A stretch of 64,000 nucleotides of DNA from Phoronis australis (Eukaryota > Phoronida > Phoronidae): the NCBI GenBank assembly GCA_002633005.1, contig NMRA01000809.1, positions 72,325 to 136,324 of the forward strand, given 5' to 3'. Positions 1-14,100 of the stretch are shown here, piece by piece. The notes below the pieces were generated by a model. That model was not told the origin of the DNA. It saw nothing but the letters and a program-made list of their open reading frames with translations, and did not search any database. The position numbers and the translations under genes are program-made. Positions within the stretch are counted from its first letter, which is position 1; every line of letters starts with the position of its first letter.

Positions 1-1428
1 GGAAATTACTTCCTGAATGACCCATAAATTCATCATTTGGATTTTTAAAAACTATTTTTCTTACGCGGTGTTGTATTGCTGCCGAGACGCTGAAGAGAAA
101 TGACACTTATCTCGGCTCATCGTGCGCCACTGACAGACGTATCAGAAAAATCAGGCAGTACGAGTGAAAATATGGACGAATGTGCACGAAATGTGAATAA
201 GACACTTCAAAACAAATCGCCAAATTCCTACAAAGAGGATTAACACCCGATTGACGGCATCTTGAGGAATGCATGGCGATTAATCCACTATCAAAAAAGC
301 AATGTGTACAGTCAACCACAAGCAGTTTATACCTATTGTGGTGTAGCAAGAGGGCATTTTGTATTTAGTTATTATACTTTAATCAAAGTTATGATAATAG
401 TAACTCTACTAAACTTTGCCATTTTTGACATCAAAGTGGCATCATGAATGTGCAATTTACTAAGTTAAAGTAGATTTTACAATGAGGAGTTGTCACTTGT
501 TAATTACACTTCACAAACTTACACATATAGTGAGTGAAGAAAATCAGATAAAATCCCATCTGACAGTTTATGTAAACAATTGCAATAAAAACAACAACAG
601 ATACATGAGAGCACATCCATTCACAAGATCTATTTATTTTAGCAGCCACTGGAGAGGTCCCAGGAAACCATGAATGATTGAATATCACATCACACTATCC
701 AATGAACCCAGTTCATGCCATGTACTGTACGCAAACCTTCAAGGTTAAGTACTGGCATAGACTGGATTCCACAATACCATTCCACACCAAAGTGCTCAGA
801 CAGAGATCGCCTACAACGCTTAAGTCCTTAAACCACGGACAACCAATATGGTAAAGCCAGTGTGGTAACTTAAAAACTGACACGCTACATTTTACCGTCT
901 TATCAATTCCATGCAGGCGAATGGACAGGACATTGCTCTCACCAGATGACGAGCATTGCATGCTTGAATTCAGGAAACTGCCTGGGAATACTTGTCAAGG
1001 CAATGTGCCAATAGCTTTTGCTGTGCTGAAGATTTTTGTCTATTCAGCAAGATTTTTGTTAAGTATTTCTGTCACGTGACCTTGGGTAGCTAAATTGTAG
1101 CACAACAGCAGTGTTAATATGGTACAACTGTAGCTTACAAAGTATTTCCATCCATGGCGTTGACCTAAAACTTTAAGAGAGAATTATTGACCAGACAGAC
1201 ATGAAGGTTTAAACAAGGTCTCATGAGTTTTGAGCATGTCTGTGAACTCTGTAATAAAGTGAAAGATACCCTAGTGGATGATAATGCATTTTTATTCAGC
1301 AGACTAGTACCAGCTTTTGTTTTTGCCTAGTTAAAGCATATCACTTGTTACTGCTGAATCTTCACAAAATGGTAAAACATTCCAAGAAAAGTCATATTAG
1401 ATAATATCTAATAGACCAAGATGCTTAA

Positions 1429-1931
1429 AGGTTACGCAGGGCACTTGAAAAATGGCCAAATTTTCACATTTCGGAACATCATATCTCAGAAATGACTCAT
1501 CTTCAGATATCGTGCTTTATACACTGTTCTACAAAAAGCAGTTAGGAATTGTTTTTAAAATTTTCCACTTTTGCATGATATCAAAAAATAGGACTTGTGT
1601 AATTTTTATGACAAAACTCAAGTTGCAAGAAAATAAAAACAAAATGAAAATTTAGAAAACTAACTTTTGAGATTTCACCTTGAAGAATATTATCAAACAA
1701 AATTTAGTCAAATATTATTATTGATTGTGTTGCTTTGTAATGGATGAACCATTCTTTTTTGCTAAATTCTACTAAAAAACATGGACACGTGACCCAATTA
1801 GGAGCAGATTAGTATAGAGTCGGAAATCAACTTCAAGCTATACTTCAAGAAAATACTTTACAGAAGTAAAATCTATATTTTGGTATTTGGCTAAACACAC
1901 TGACAAGTCGATTTAAAGGTCCTACACTACC
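1429..1931. mobile_element. TTAA-flanked MITE, copy C
   Basis: The element is bounded by TTAA at 1425-1428 and 1932-1935. Its right terminus reads, in reverse complement, GGTAGTGTAGGACC; the left terminus reads AGGTTACGCAGGGCAC, a diverged version. The interior near 1470-1500 matches, in inverted orientation, the segment near 21030-21055 of copy A (the shared motif includes TTTCTGAGATA). No coding capacity was seen. TTAA targets are typical of piggyBac and Kolobok transposases. Confidence 0.5.
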
Positions 1932-2948
1932 TTAAAAGATTGAGCTTTTATAATCTGTTGTTCATCAGCCAGTTACTTTTCCTTTTGACATGAATGCCTT
2001 TATATTGTAGAGCACAAAATTACAAAACTTGATTCTACATTCAAGCTAAAATTCTTAAGATAAAATGCCAGGTGATGACCTCACTAGGTTTGCAGGTTAA
2101 CACATACACAGACCTGGGTAGTGTTGTGTAGACACAACAATCTTGCTAGGGAATAAGCAAGTTAGTGTGACCATGTGCTTCCACTTGAAATACATTGGCG
2201 AAATCTCGAAAAGTCTTGCGCATTCTATGAGGGGGAACACTCCACATTTTTGACGCAGCTGGAAAATTCGGATATACTCGAATATACCGGGTAGGTAGGC
2301 ACCACACAGTTTGTTCAAATATACAGGAGTGCCTGTAGTAAAAGTGTCAACAAAACCCCTAACTTGGTTGCAGACAGAAACCAGAAAGTGTGTCAGCTGG
2401 TAATGAGGAAGTACACTATTTCCAGGTAACCTGAAACACCTGAGGTGAACTCTATCACATTTAATTTCAGTCACACAAAGAGACATTTTACCTGATTAGG
2501 AACAAAGCTCTTAGTCAGACCTTGAGAGGACAACTTGTTCTAAGAATTTCTTTGTGTGGGTAATAAAACCCCAAGCACACAATGCAGTAAATTATGAAAT
2601 TACATTTTTGTGGTTAAGTTAACTGCAGTTGATGAGGAGCAGCTGCTTCTTGTATTCATTTACATATAAGAAAGGTCATTAGAACTCTTAAAATCAAGGC
2701 TGTTCTTATGACCACGACCTTCCTACAAGAACAGACCACCATCAAGCGTATCAAGATTATTGTACAATCCTACCAATTTTGCTCACAATACTGTAGATGA
2801 GTGAAATTTTTTTTTTCATAAAAAAGAAGCACCAAACAAATGCATTATCATTTTATACCAAACATCACACAATGGTTACCTTTGGAAATTATTGTCGTCT
2901 GAACTTGATGCGATTTTACCCCACTTATAGGCCACAGTAAATTGTGAA

Positions 2949-3246
2949 CAAGATTAGTCTATGCAGTATAAGATGGTCACTTACTTAGAGATGTGGTAAG
3001 TTGTTTGCAGACATTTTCCACCTGGTGCGCCAGGTCTTTGTCAATGAATGAGGGATTTTCCCGAGTTTCACTGGTTGAGAATGCTTGAATACATGGGAGG
3101 TAAGTGGAGGCCTTGGTCCCGATTCAAGAGGGACCAGGTCGAAACGTCTGCAAATAACCTACCACGTCTCTAAGTAAGTGACCATCTTATACTACAATGC
3201 CTCTTGAGACCAATGACGAACCTTTTCTCCAAGATTAGTCTATGCA
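2949..3246. mobile_element. 264-bp insertion with internal inverted repeats and 17-bp target duplication
   Basis: An exact 17-bp direct repeat (caagattagtctatgca) at 2949-2965 and 3230-3246 brackets 264 bp. The insert starts with gtataagatggtcac and carries the inverted counterpart at about 3142-3194, so most of it can fold into a hairpin with arms of about 50 bp. A target duplication this long is unusual for cut-and-paste DNA transposons and fits target-primed retroposition (a SINE-like unit) better. No gene is encoded. Confidence 0.7.
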
Positions 3247-3480
3247 CAGATAATAATTGTTTTTCTTAATATCTTTGTGTTTACATGGTTCCATGTTTAG
3301 CATAAAATCATCTCGCCAAAGGTGACCTAGAAAAATTCACAGGTTGCCAAAGGGTGAATAAGCTCGGCAAAATAAGGAAACCCCGTATGCGCCGGTGTGA
3401 TAGCCCTGGTCATATTTATAAGAAAGGGTTTGACGTGACACATACGTACCTATGAACAGGTTACACTAATGCAACTTGTC

Positions 3481-3550
3481 CACACACGCACGCACGCACA
3501 CACACACTCACACACACAATCACACACACACACACACTCACACACACACA
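3481..3550. repeat. CA-rich microsatellite
   Basis: Interrupted (CA)n with CGCA and CTCA variants. Simple-sequence repeat with no coding meaning. Confidence 0.95.
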
Positions 3551-4102
3551 GTGTCACATCCAATAACTAGCGCAAGGCAGAAGTTGTTGCTTTGGGCACG
3601 ACAACGAGCAGCTGGCACGAATATGGCACACAAAAGAAGACCCGTCTCGTCATCGACTGTATGTAACTGCAGTTGATAACGATTTCCGCCTTGCCCCAGG
3701 TTTGCGACCACACAGCGATTAGAAGTGGTGCAAGTTACCCAAGAACAAGTGAGCTACACTGCCTCGATATGGTGCAGTAAGTTGTCACAAGTGGGGCAAG
3801 TAATGCACTACTATAAATAGCATAAACAGCCCCAAAACCTAGCTACATTACTCGTTCCAGGAGAAACTTATTCAAGGGTAAGACTATGTGTGGACGGCAC
3901 TATAGTTAGCAATATTCGGAAATGAATAGGCACTATAGTTAGCAATATTCTGAGGTGAAGAAATGAGGCATCTGAATTGGAAAAGCTGGACATCTGAAAC
4001 TAACATTAAATAGAAGATAAGTAGTCCTGCACTTTTCTTTTCCTTTCTCTCCCTTCGTGTGTCCCTAAGGATGGGCATGAGCTATCTTACTACATCTCTT
4101 AT

Positions 4103-4293
4103 GGCGCTTTTTATTGCCCATCTTACCAGAGATTACCTATTATACGTTATTTACCTATATTCATTAAATTGTAATTGTATTAGTATAATAAATGACCTTA
4201 TATCGCCTACCTCGGACTCCTTTTCATCTCTGGTAACGAGCTTGCGATGCACGTATCATTTATCTTTATTCGGGACATATGACGATCATAAAT
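4103..4293 (+). repeat. LTR-like dispersed repeat, copy 1
   Basis: This segment is nearly identical to 24740-24919 in the same orientation. Both start ggcgctttttattgccc, include AATAAA followed about 20 bp later by a GT/CT-rich stretch, and end cgggacatatgNcgatcataaat. A poly(A)-signal core and repeated ends suggest the R/U5 part of a solo LTR, but no primer-binding site or retroviral gene is present. Copy 1 has an extra short insertion near 4252-4262. Confidence 0.6.
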
Positions 4294-6005
4294 AGAAGAA
4301 TTGTAAAGGAAAGGTATTTTACCTGGGAAGTCACCAGAAATTTCAAAACGAATTACAGACGAATTCTTGTTTGTCTGACTTTTGACTTTGTAACGACTTG
4401 CCAGTGCCAAAATCCGGCAACTTCGTGGCAACTCGGGATTTTTACCAGGTCGCGAAACAAAATCTGAGGTCACATTGGCAGGCTGTTGGTTGCCAAATTG
4501 AGTACTGGTTTATCTATATGGTACGAAAATATCTTCCTGAGCTTCAGTCCGTACGTAACGTATTTTCAAGTGAGGTCAGTCCTTTGGTTTACTGGCAGGT
4601 CAATGTTAAAAATGCAGTGCTTGACGTTCAACAGGTAACGAACCCCACGTAAAAGCACTGAACAGAAAGGCCCATTAAAATTGATAGCAACAGCAATCAA
4701 AAACCCACAAAAAATGAAGATATGAACCAAAAGTTAGTTATAGCAACTGCAAAGGAAAGTTCACAAAAGGTATATAATGCACAAGAGACAAAAGAAACAC
4801 AGGTTATAAAAATCTCATCTCTGAAACTATTCCTAAATAAAGCATTATCAATCTCCAATACCATGGGACACCCCCACTGCCAATTGAGTTTAACAAGGAT
4901 TAAGTAGGATTTGCTTCACAGGAAGAACAAGTGATTAGTGAACCGCAAACTTTTAATTAATCAATGTTGCAGGGTTCATTCAGCCACATCTATTAATAGA
5001 AGAACTACAAACACACTATGAATGAATGTCTTGTCACTGGTCTACAGATCACTCTGCACATATTGCTGGCACTTTTCAGTCCAAAGACATGACACCTCTT
5101 ATTCATGGTTCATCCCACAGGCAGCATCAGAGAGCCATAGACTATTGTTAGACTGTACTCAGCTTATCTGGGCAGGGAAATTGGTTTGCGCTAAAATGAA
5201 TATCACAGCAAACTTCCCAATCGCGCACAAAAATGACCAAAATCAAAAAGGTCACAAATGTGAGGTACGGTTCAGCATCACTTTTCTCCATCAGTTAAAA
5301 AAATTACAAAAAGGATCTCCGATTTCAAAACTGAAAGTTGTGCCGTTAAACAGGTCAGCAGGATACGGAACTCTTTACAGGTGACCGCACGCGCACATCA
5401 ACCATGTGCACGAATCTTGTCCTTGTCTTAGTAAAGTGTAGCGCTTTCGTCAGTTTTTTATATATACCAGGGTGGCGTTATAGATAGACTCGTATAGATC
5501 ATTGTTGTGAATGACCACAATTTCTCAAAACATTGTATGGTGGTAGCTATGGTATAGAAGTATTTATGACAATCCTCCTTGTTTGGTGCCACTTTGTTTA
5601 TGAAAAAAATAAAATGTTGTGTCCTTGCATATACTACTGGTATTTTCCGTAGATAAGCCCATGGACGTGTATTTGGATTTGGAAAATGAATATTCAGACA
5701 TTTTCCGAAATGGGGTCGTGTAAATGGAAAGTCATAGTTTTCCTGACTTTGACATTTTTTACTTAAAAGTGTGTTTTTAAATTTTATGATAGTAAATGCA
5801 TAGTTTGCCAGCACTTTGCTCGTTTATGCAAATGATAAATGCTCCACAAAACTGAATTTGCCCCATTATCTGGACACTTGACACCAGAAGTTGTAAGACC
5901 AATTAAACGCCCATGGGCATTTCATGGGGTGGGCTTATCTACAGAAAGCCCTTGGTATAAGTGAGATTTTATGATAGTGTTCATATGCAAGAGATGAATT
6001 GCTGG

Positions 6006-6036
6006 CACGCACGCACGCACACACACACACCCACAC
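6006..6036. repeat. CA-rich microsatellite
   Basis: Short (CGCA)n/(CA)n tract. Confidence 0.9.
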
Positions 6037-9000
6037 AAGAATTTACCAACAGCCCCACTCACCTACTCCCCCTGTTGAGGGCTTTGGATTTGCATACGTA
6101 TTTGGCTAAATGCCTGCGTCCAGATTTTCACTATACCTTAGTTCAGTTCAGCTTGAATTAACTCTCCCATGTCAATTTCCTCAATAAATCTCATGAGAAT
6201 AGACATGAACAAGTATTATATATATGAACCAATTTTATATATACGAACAAGTATTACATACATGAAACCTTCGTAAGTTGTCTAACAAGGTATGAGATGC
6301 CGTCAGAAAATGGGACGATTTTTGCTCTGCTCCTCTATGATCTTGATGACATCATCAGAGCGCCTTTCCCATACTATGGATACAGAGGGTGCTCATGCAC
6401 ATTCAAAATTTAGTTCTAGCTTTTCGTGCAAGACACTTACACCATAAATAAAATGCAGCTGCCAACTCTTTAAGTGGTATATCAATGAAGAATTTTGTAA
6501 CACAAACATGAATATTGCCCAACAGTAAACAAACCCCTATTATACAACCATGTACATTCTGGTCAAACAGGAAATTTCCTCATTACATAATGATCCTTAC
6601 ACAGGCAACAGTACTGAGTTCAATCCTTCACCTATTGCAGTGTTCATTAACCTACCTGCCACTATCACCACAGGATTTGAACCCACAAACAGGAATAGGA
6701 ATGCACTGTCACATCAAATTTTCAAAAATTTTTGCAAGTCTTGGATTTTTTTCAATTCAGTTAAAACCATGAGGGCAATTTAGGACCTGAACTATGTGTT
6801 TGGATCAATCGGTGTACGTGCTCAGACAACAGATGCACCCTTTGTTTGCTCCAGAGTAATTGGGAAGGATTAAGATTGACCAAGTTCATACAGCATAATT
6901 ATTGTTATTAGTTTTTAATTTTGGTATTTAATTTTATTTGGCTGTGTCCAAAACGTCAAAATAACGTGACAATGAACAAGCGAAATAGCACGCAATATGT
7001 CAAACAATTGAAATTTGATTTTGTCAGATTTCTAAACAAAATGCGTCGGCATTGTTTTCTTCCAACATTCAGCCTAAACACAAATCATGAAATGGGATGA
7101 TTAAATCTAACAAATTGGCCTCTATTTTTCCTAGACACCATAGCAAATAAATTTCTAATTATTGTAGATTATGTGTTCACAACCAGAGTTAGATATCTCG
7201 GTCTTCTTTCGATCTGAATTTAAGTTCGATCATGAAACTGAAAAATTAATGCGGATGGCTTCTGGAATAAGCTGAATCACCCCATCATCCTGGTAGGGAT
7301 ATTCAAATTGGGAACGGATAAGAAGCCATTGTAGTCTATGGCCAAACTCTGAGATCTACAGATGGTAAAACATTTTATTACCACACTTAGTTTGTTCTCA
7401 GTTAACAGATGAGTGCAAAATGTGGACCATACTACTGATAAAATCCAGAGATGAGTGTATATAATCTTATCTATATATATCTTATGTATAATCTCAAATA
7501 AAACCTACAACCAGTAATGATTTCACTTGAGGAGTTTGTTTAAAGAGGTCAAAGTTTAAGTACGACATGCTTCAAGTGACCTATAGTGCTCCCAGGAGTC
7601 AAAGCAGACATGTTTCTGATATTACAATCAAACATTAAAGAAATTTTATGAGAATCAAAAAAATTTTCATAAAGACAATACTCTTCATTAGCAGCAATCA
7701 ATATTAACTACTTAAAAAAACTGCTCACTATTGCAAATGAAAATTAGGTCACACAAGGAATGTGGTGGGACAGCTGATTTATTGTGTTGGCCTTATTGTG
7801 TGGCCTTGTAAGTGGTGATGAATGGCTGGCTGAGATTTTAGCTTAGAGCACACAGACACTCACAAGCAACAAGTTCACATCCTAGTGGATCAACACTATA
7901 AATTCACAGCATGCTTGAAGGATATTAATTTTAAAATCTGGTTTAAACACACTATCATCCTTTTCTGTTTCCATACTGTAAAAATGTCAAACTCTTGTAT
8001 ACAAATCACTTATTGCTCTCTTGCCTTTGTTCACCCAGTTGTTTCTTACAAACATCTTACAAACACGGGTTAACATAAAGGATATGAAATCCCCTTTGCT
8101 TTACCAGAAAATTTCACCAATTTAGGACACAACACGGCAGACAAGTGAGACTTAATTTTTTTCATAGAAAACAGTGAACACCAAATAAATGCTTTATCAT
8201 TTGTTCTTTTCCATATCTATCACCAGGCATTGTTTTCAAGAATTATGTGAATTCACAGCAGAGTGACTATGGGACTTCAAAAAATGAAAAAAAAATTCTG
8301 ATATACATTGGCGGTTGTATACAAAGCCTATGCCCGAAACGCACACCATGGCACTTCACGAAAAGCAAATCAGTGACAGGGCTGCTACCTTAAGTATATG
8401 TTTTGCTGATCTCAAAAACCTGCAATATCTTGTGTAAGGGTGCTTGACCTCAAATATGATATTTCAACTCCCTCATAGCAGCAATGTCAATGTAACAAAA
8501 ATTTTACCACCTGTGGGGATTTCAAAATCCCAATTGACATTACCCACCCAGTGACCCAGAGTTCTGCACAGAATACTGCATGAATTCTTTTAAGAAGCTT
8601 TAAAAAGCCCCATATAAACTCGACCACCTTTGAAAGTCGCCAAAAAGTAGGGAGATCAGTTTATAGTTTTAAAGACAGTAAGTTAGGGGTGAAATTGATG
8701 GGCAAAATCATCAATTAAAACTTTTGTAAAAATCAATCGCAAGTTTTCCCTAAAGTGACGAAGCTGCATCGGGCTCCTTTTGCTAAAATTACAACATTAG
8801 TTTTCTAATAAATTTTCTTCGAGTAATGTATGAAATCTGGAACTTCCAACTGAATTTCTATAGCTAAATACCAATAGAGTTTGAAAAGCAGTAATAGTAG
8901 AAAATTTTACATCACAGCATTACTCCAGTCTGCAGGAATTAACCGATCCTTTTTTCTCAGAACCAGATCTAACATGTTGACATAGCCTAGAAATACATAT

Positions 9001-10207
9001 GTATACAATACCTGCTGCCTTGAGCAAAAATGGGCTTGAATTATACATTCCCATTGTAATTTACAGTGACGTCAACCAGGTTATTTTAGTTTTGGGAAGT
9101 ACAAATATTTAAGAAACACAATACCACACAGATGGGCATTTGGAGAAGAATTTGAGCAACACAATGTCACTTATGCAGTCCAGACTCGAAAATGTTTGCT
9201 ACACAGATGAACATCAAAAATAGAATTTCTTCAGAAGCCAGATTGGCAGTGTTTCGTAAACGCTGAAATTTCAGGATAAACTGTGATTTATCAAAGCAAT
9301 AAAATATCAGTAATAACGATTCAGTTCATTATTTGCATAGCATTTGTCTAGGTTTTTAACAGCGGCAACCCCAGCCTCTACTGATAACGTCAAGAAGCAG
9401 TGTAAATGTCTAGATCAACTGAAAGAATGGAAGTTTTCCACCAGCAAAAATATTGATATAGGTAATACCAACGCAGTAAAACTTTCAAAGTCTCACAAAC
9501 TCTAACAAAAACCTTGAGGTCTTTGAATTGTTGAAAATGTATTTACAGTGAGTGCGACCATAGACACTTGTCTTGATACAGCTGTACAGAATGATGACGG
9601 TGCATGCTATACAGTCACAGAGCTGACTCACAACTTAGAGTACATGGTAAGTGCAAATGGCTCATTAACTAAAGCCAGGGGCCTCGATGTTTCAATTTTG
9701 GAGCAAAATACCTGGCCCCATTACCCTATGAAAAATATTTTTAAAATCATGTGCATGAAAATCCCCTCATCAAGCGGGAAAATTACCCTCCATGATTAAA
9801 ATTCACTCAAGATTAGAACAACTACCGGTACTTCAAGAGGTACAGGAACCTTTCTCCTTATTCATCAGGCTAGGTGTATGAACAATATTGTCAAAATACT
9901 TAGTATACTGCTTTGCACAATGGCTACTTTCCCCTCAAGTGGTCAAGGTCCCTGGAAGGAAATGAAGTTTTCCACTAACAAAAACTATTGATAGAACCAA
10001 TACCAATGTAGTAAAAGTCTCTGATATGCAGACAAAAACACTGAGCTCCTTGAACAGTTAAAATGTACACAGTGAGACCATAGATTAAGCATAGATACTA
10101 TCGACGATACGTATGTCTCATGCCCTCATGGCACTGTGTCAGTGAGTGTGTATCACAGCACTGTTACAGAGGTGACTCGAGTGCACATGGTTAACAAAAC
10201 AACTTAC

Positions 10208-10463
10208 CAATTTTTACCAAGCTAGCTAGAAGAATCCACACACCAATTAGGTACGGAGCTGAAACATGATGGAAGTCAGCTGAAAAAACGTGGAAGCGAA
10301 CTTCGTGCTTTCCAGAGTCATTGCCAGTACCATTTCCAGACGTTGTGTATTCCATTTCCAAGGGCAAAGACCTCTCAGTCACTGCTGCCTCTGTTTGAAC
10401 AATACTCGGTCGAATAAAACATAGGTAAACTAAAAACCAAACGTGTTTAAAGGCAGAAACCAT
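10208..10463 (-). CDS. Na+/H+ exchanger (SLC9A2/3-like), first coding exon
   Basis: The exon encodes about 85 residues: a hydrophobic N-terminus (MVSAFKHVWFLVYLCF) that may act as a signal sequence, a short polar linker with N-glycosylation sequons (NGT, NDS), then HHVSAPYLIGVWILLASLVKIG. This last segment matches the pre-membrane and first transmembrane segment of plasma-membrane NHE proteins (NHE3 has [21 protein letters not shown], from memory). The ATG at 10463-10461 follows in-frame non-ATG codons. The exon ends at a strong donor, G|GTAAGT (10207-10202), in phase 1, where I expect a family intron. Such exchangers move Na+ in and H+ out at the cell surface. Only this exon lies in the window, so paralogue assignment (NHE2, NHE3 or NHE5 type) is uncertain. 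Confidence 0.85.
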
Positions 10464-11091
10464 TTCAGAGCTACTGAAAACCAAATACGTATACTATTCA
10501 GTCAAGACTGATTGAATATAGTCGTCATCCTCACAGAGTTCACAATCAGCTGGTTCGCCGATCGACTCCATCTTTGTCTGCTTCGTTCAGCTGAGCTGCG
10601 TGCGCAAGACCCGGCAATATTCTGATTGTCAAAGTGAAAATCAATACCTCAGCACTGCAATCGATAGCAATCAACAAAATATATATGAAAAGAATAGAGT
10701 TGGCTCAAATTTGCGAAATTATATGCTTTTGCAAAACATTTCTGTCTCCATTTTTCTCCCACAACTGAAAAATTGAGCGCCACCTAAAGTATGTCATGCA
10801 CAACGGACCCTGCACAGCCCGAGGCTTTCCATTCAGTCATTCTTACCACATGCAAAAAGACCCAGGAATTAGGCCCAGTCCGTTGTTGATAAAAATCGTT
10901 GTCTGTTAAGACTGTAACCATAAAGCACCTCAAGCTATGAACAATCTGCTGCTTCGGTGTATAGTAGAGAAACTGATACATATTGAAGTTGAGCAGCTGA
11001 TGTTTTCCACGTTTTTTAAATCTTTATTTTTCATTGGTATAAAGAATATAAACGCAGACATGAAAGACAAAAATAACCATTCTCAGTCTCA

Positions 11092-11126
11092 CCACACACG
11101 CACGCACGCACGCACACACACACACG
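11092..11126. repeat. CA-rich microsatellite
   Basis: (CGCA)n followed by (CA)n. Confidence 0.9.
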
Positions 11127-14100
11127 CCCCCCTCAACATACCCACTCATTTTAGCTAGGATGTTGTCAGGAAAAGTTTCTCCATATGCCTGGTAATCATT
11201 TGAATTGCCATTATTTAATAAAATAGGTTTTTACGTTTTTTATGAGAAACGAAATAGAATCCTGTCACAGTAAGGAATATCATGATGCCGGTTTAAAAGT
11301 GTCAGTCAATGCTTAATTCATTTTTTTTTTGTTTTCAGCCAGCTAATAAGGGCAATGACGCAGCTTTAAGTAAAACCAACTAAGGAGATTTTCAAAACAG
11401 CACGTGACTGAAGCTCAACTTATCCGTAACGAAACGGTTGACGGTTGACGTGTATTCAATTTAACATCAACGACTTAAAATGAAAAGTATTAAAATTGGA
11501 CAAAAAGACGTCACAAAAGCACCCAGTTTACCACAAGAATAAATACAAAGGATAGGTGCCTGAGCGCCAATATGAGAAACACTTGAGCAAAAATCCTTTG
11601 AAATAACGCGTTATTTCGGATAAAAGCGCATAGGCACTTTAACATAAGGTCAAAGATTTTATAGATATAGTATCTTTGATAAGGTATACATGTGGCAAAA
11701 TGGAATACGTAGGCCCGCATAATTTTTGGAATAGTTACATATTTACTGAATAATTAATATTTCTTCAGTAACTTTATCTCATGAACTAAAACATACAAAC
11801 TTAATAGCTGTGGTCAGTCGAGTAAAAATTTGCGCAAAATACACAAAATGATTGTAAACAAGCTGATATGTACTAGGTCTACAATAACTGGACACCCTGA
11901 GCTGATATTCAGTTCAAGTTTACTTTCGTTCAGGTAAAGATTTAGCTGTTGCGAAACTCATTTTTCTTGCTGTAACGAGAATCGGCACGCGCAATTATAT
12001 ATGCGAGACAATTCACGTTCACGCCGCTTTGCTAAACCTCTCTATTACGTCACTAACGTTATCTAAGAACTAAAAGCTATGCTCAGTCGAGTAAAAATTT
12101 TGCACAGAAGCCACAAAAACATTCCAATGAACAGGCCTAATAATGCTGTATACCGTAAATGGAACAATGTAGAAGGGTGACCGCTAGCCGACTAGATATT
12201 GGTGTTGTTGTACCAATTGCCACAGTTCTCCAAGATGGCCTGGGTAGCAGCAGCAACTAAAATCGCCAGTACACGATGGCTAATAAATGTATATAACACG
12301 TTCTGGTGTTAAAAGTATTTTCTGCGTTGAACTGTTGACGACAAAAGGTTGATTTAGCCAAACTGAAATCTGGAAATACCCCCAAGTAGCCACATGGAAT
12401 AAAAATGCAACGAATAAATGGATTACAAAGCTTTCAACATTCAAGATGTTTGACCGAATGCACACGTGAGCGCGATACCTCTCTGTGTTTGTCATCAGTC
12501 GTAGTCAACAAGGCACTGGTGTCATTGTTTCCAGGTGTCACCGACCATCTGCTTGCGTTACATCAACATGTCATTTGTATAGACACCCAGCTGTTTGGTT
12601 GATAATATCAGAAAATCAAACGTACCGTAAATTCTGAGCACCAGCTAGCAATTTGACAAACCATCAATTTTATTTTCGTTCGAGCTCACACGGGGAAGGG
12701 GGGAGGGGCATAAGTACACCCTTTTTAGGGGGTAACGCATTTGTTTTTCTTTTGGAAAATCTTTTGATGCCTCCCTTCTCCACCCTTCGCGACATCCTGA
12801 GATCTGCCGGTGGAGAGGTTTTAGTTTTTCGCACAATATCTAGTAAGGTAATTCATTACAACCACACGTTGCCACGAAACCGTAAACTCAACCTCAAACA
12901 CGCAAGATAATCTGTCGGAGGGGGTTAATAATCGACAGAGGCTCACTCCCTCGCCCCTGAACCCCGTGATCAATCGGCGTGGAGTATTGTACTTATGTAT
13001 AAGACATCTGGATACTCTGACAGCTATCGTGATGAGTCAGATCTAATTAAATAAAATTAAACGAAAGTTATGACCGTTAAAATTCCTTTGGTCGATTTTT
13101 TACACAAATGATTAAATGAATTTCAAAGCTGTACTTCGTCCTGTTTAGCTAGCTAAAACATAAATTTGAGTTCTTACTATCATACAAAATCGTGATAGGA
13201 TTACATTTGCGTTACCAACTCAAATCACAAGCAACTAGATTGTATATGCGCCACTTTCGAATTCGCAATCTTTTCAGGTTGGCTAACCCCAATTATCTCT
13301 AAACATTTTTCTCGAGACCCGGATGGTTTCGATGTTCTTGTTGGCACAGATAGGAATATGAGAACGATTTTAAAAAAGTAAAAGGCCTAATTCGATTTTC
13401 GTTTTTTTTAGCCAGTTATACAAGGCGAAAAGCAGCTTTGACGAAAGGAATGATCCAAATGCAAAATAGTTTAAATCAATTTCGACTTCAGGTATACCTT
13501 TCGTTAAATTTCATTCAGTCATTCGCGAAAAATCGTCTAAAAAGCGCACGTTCACAATCACTGCAACCGTATTTCACACAGTGCTGGATCCATTTAGGGT
13601 AAGTTGAAGTTTCACATGGCTCACGGAAACGGGATTTTGTCTCGCAATCACAAGACCAACAAAGTTTTAAGTGTTTTTCTATCGAGTCAGAACGACCGAA
13701 AGATCATTTCGAAATCAGCAGGGCCTTTGTAATACAGAAATCGTTTGCTATACTGGATAACTTGGAGAAGTTATTTTTTCGAGAACAGTGTTTCCACCAA
13801 TCTCCCAATGTCGAATATAAAGCCTACAAAAATCCTGCAGTATCCCAAGAAATAGTAACCACAATGAAATGTTCTTTGGATTTTTTTATTTCGTAAGGAA
13901 ATTGTGTCATTTGTTTTCCTCCAGCAAACGACCATATTGAGTCGAAATATCTTTAATGGCCATCTGGTATAGAACATGATTTTTTTGTAATTTTTTATTT
14001 CTGTTGTTTTCTGTTATCATCACAAGTACAGTTACACCAAATAAACTTTTTAGAACTTTTCTGTTGTCATTAAATGTTAACTTCCAGCAGAAGAGCAGAA

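Larger units (their letters stand above)
1..10207 (-). other. Non-coding, presumed first intron of the Na+/H+ exchanger
   Basis: I see no exon here on either strand. The next exchanger exon should encode the GxIxG and FFxYLLPPI membrane segments and would give a long minus-strand frame; none is present, so intron 1 probably runs past the left edge. The stretch holds a TTAA-flanked repeat (1429-1931), an insertion with a 17-bp target duplication (2966-3229), an LTR-like dispersed repeat (4103-4293) and two CA-rich microsatellites. The rest is AT-rich and featureless to me. Confidence 0.5.

Noticed and set aside
2097-2486. 129-residue minus-strand ORF as an exchanger exon
   Set aside because: It has no membrane segments or NHE motifs and no convincing splice sites.
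12280-12495. Minus-strand ORF with a hydrophobic run (HLFVAFLFHVATWG)
   Set aside because: No start codon close to the hydrophobic segment and no supporting exon nearby.
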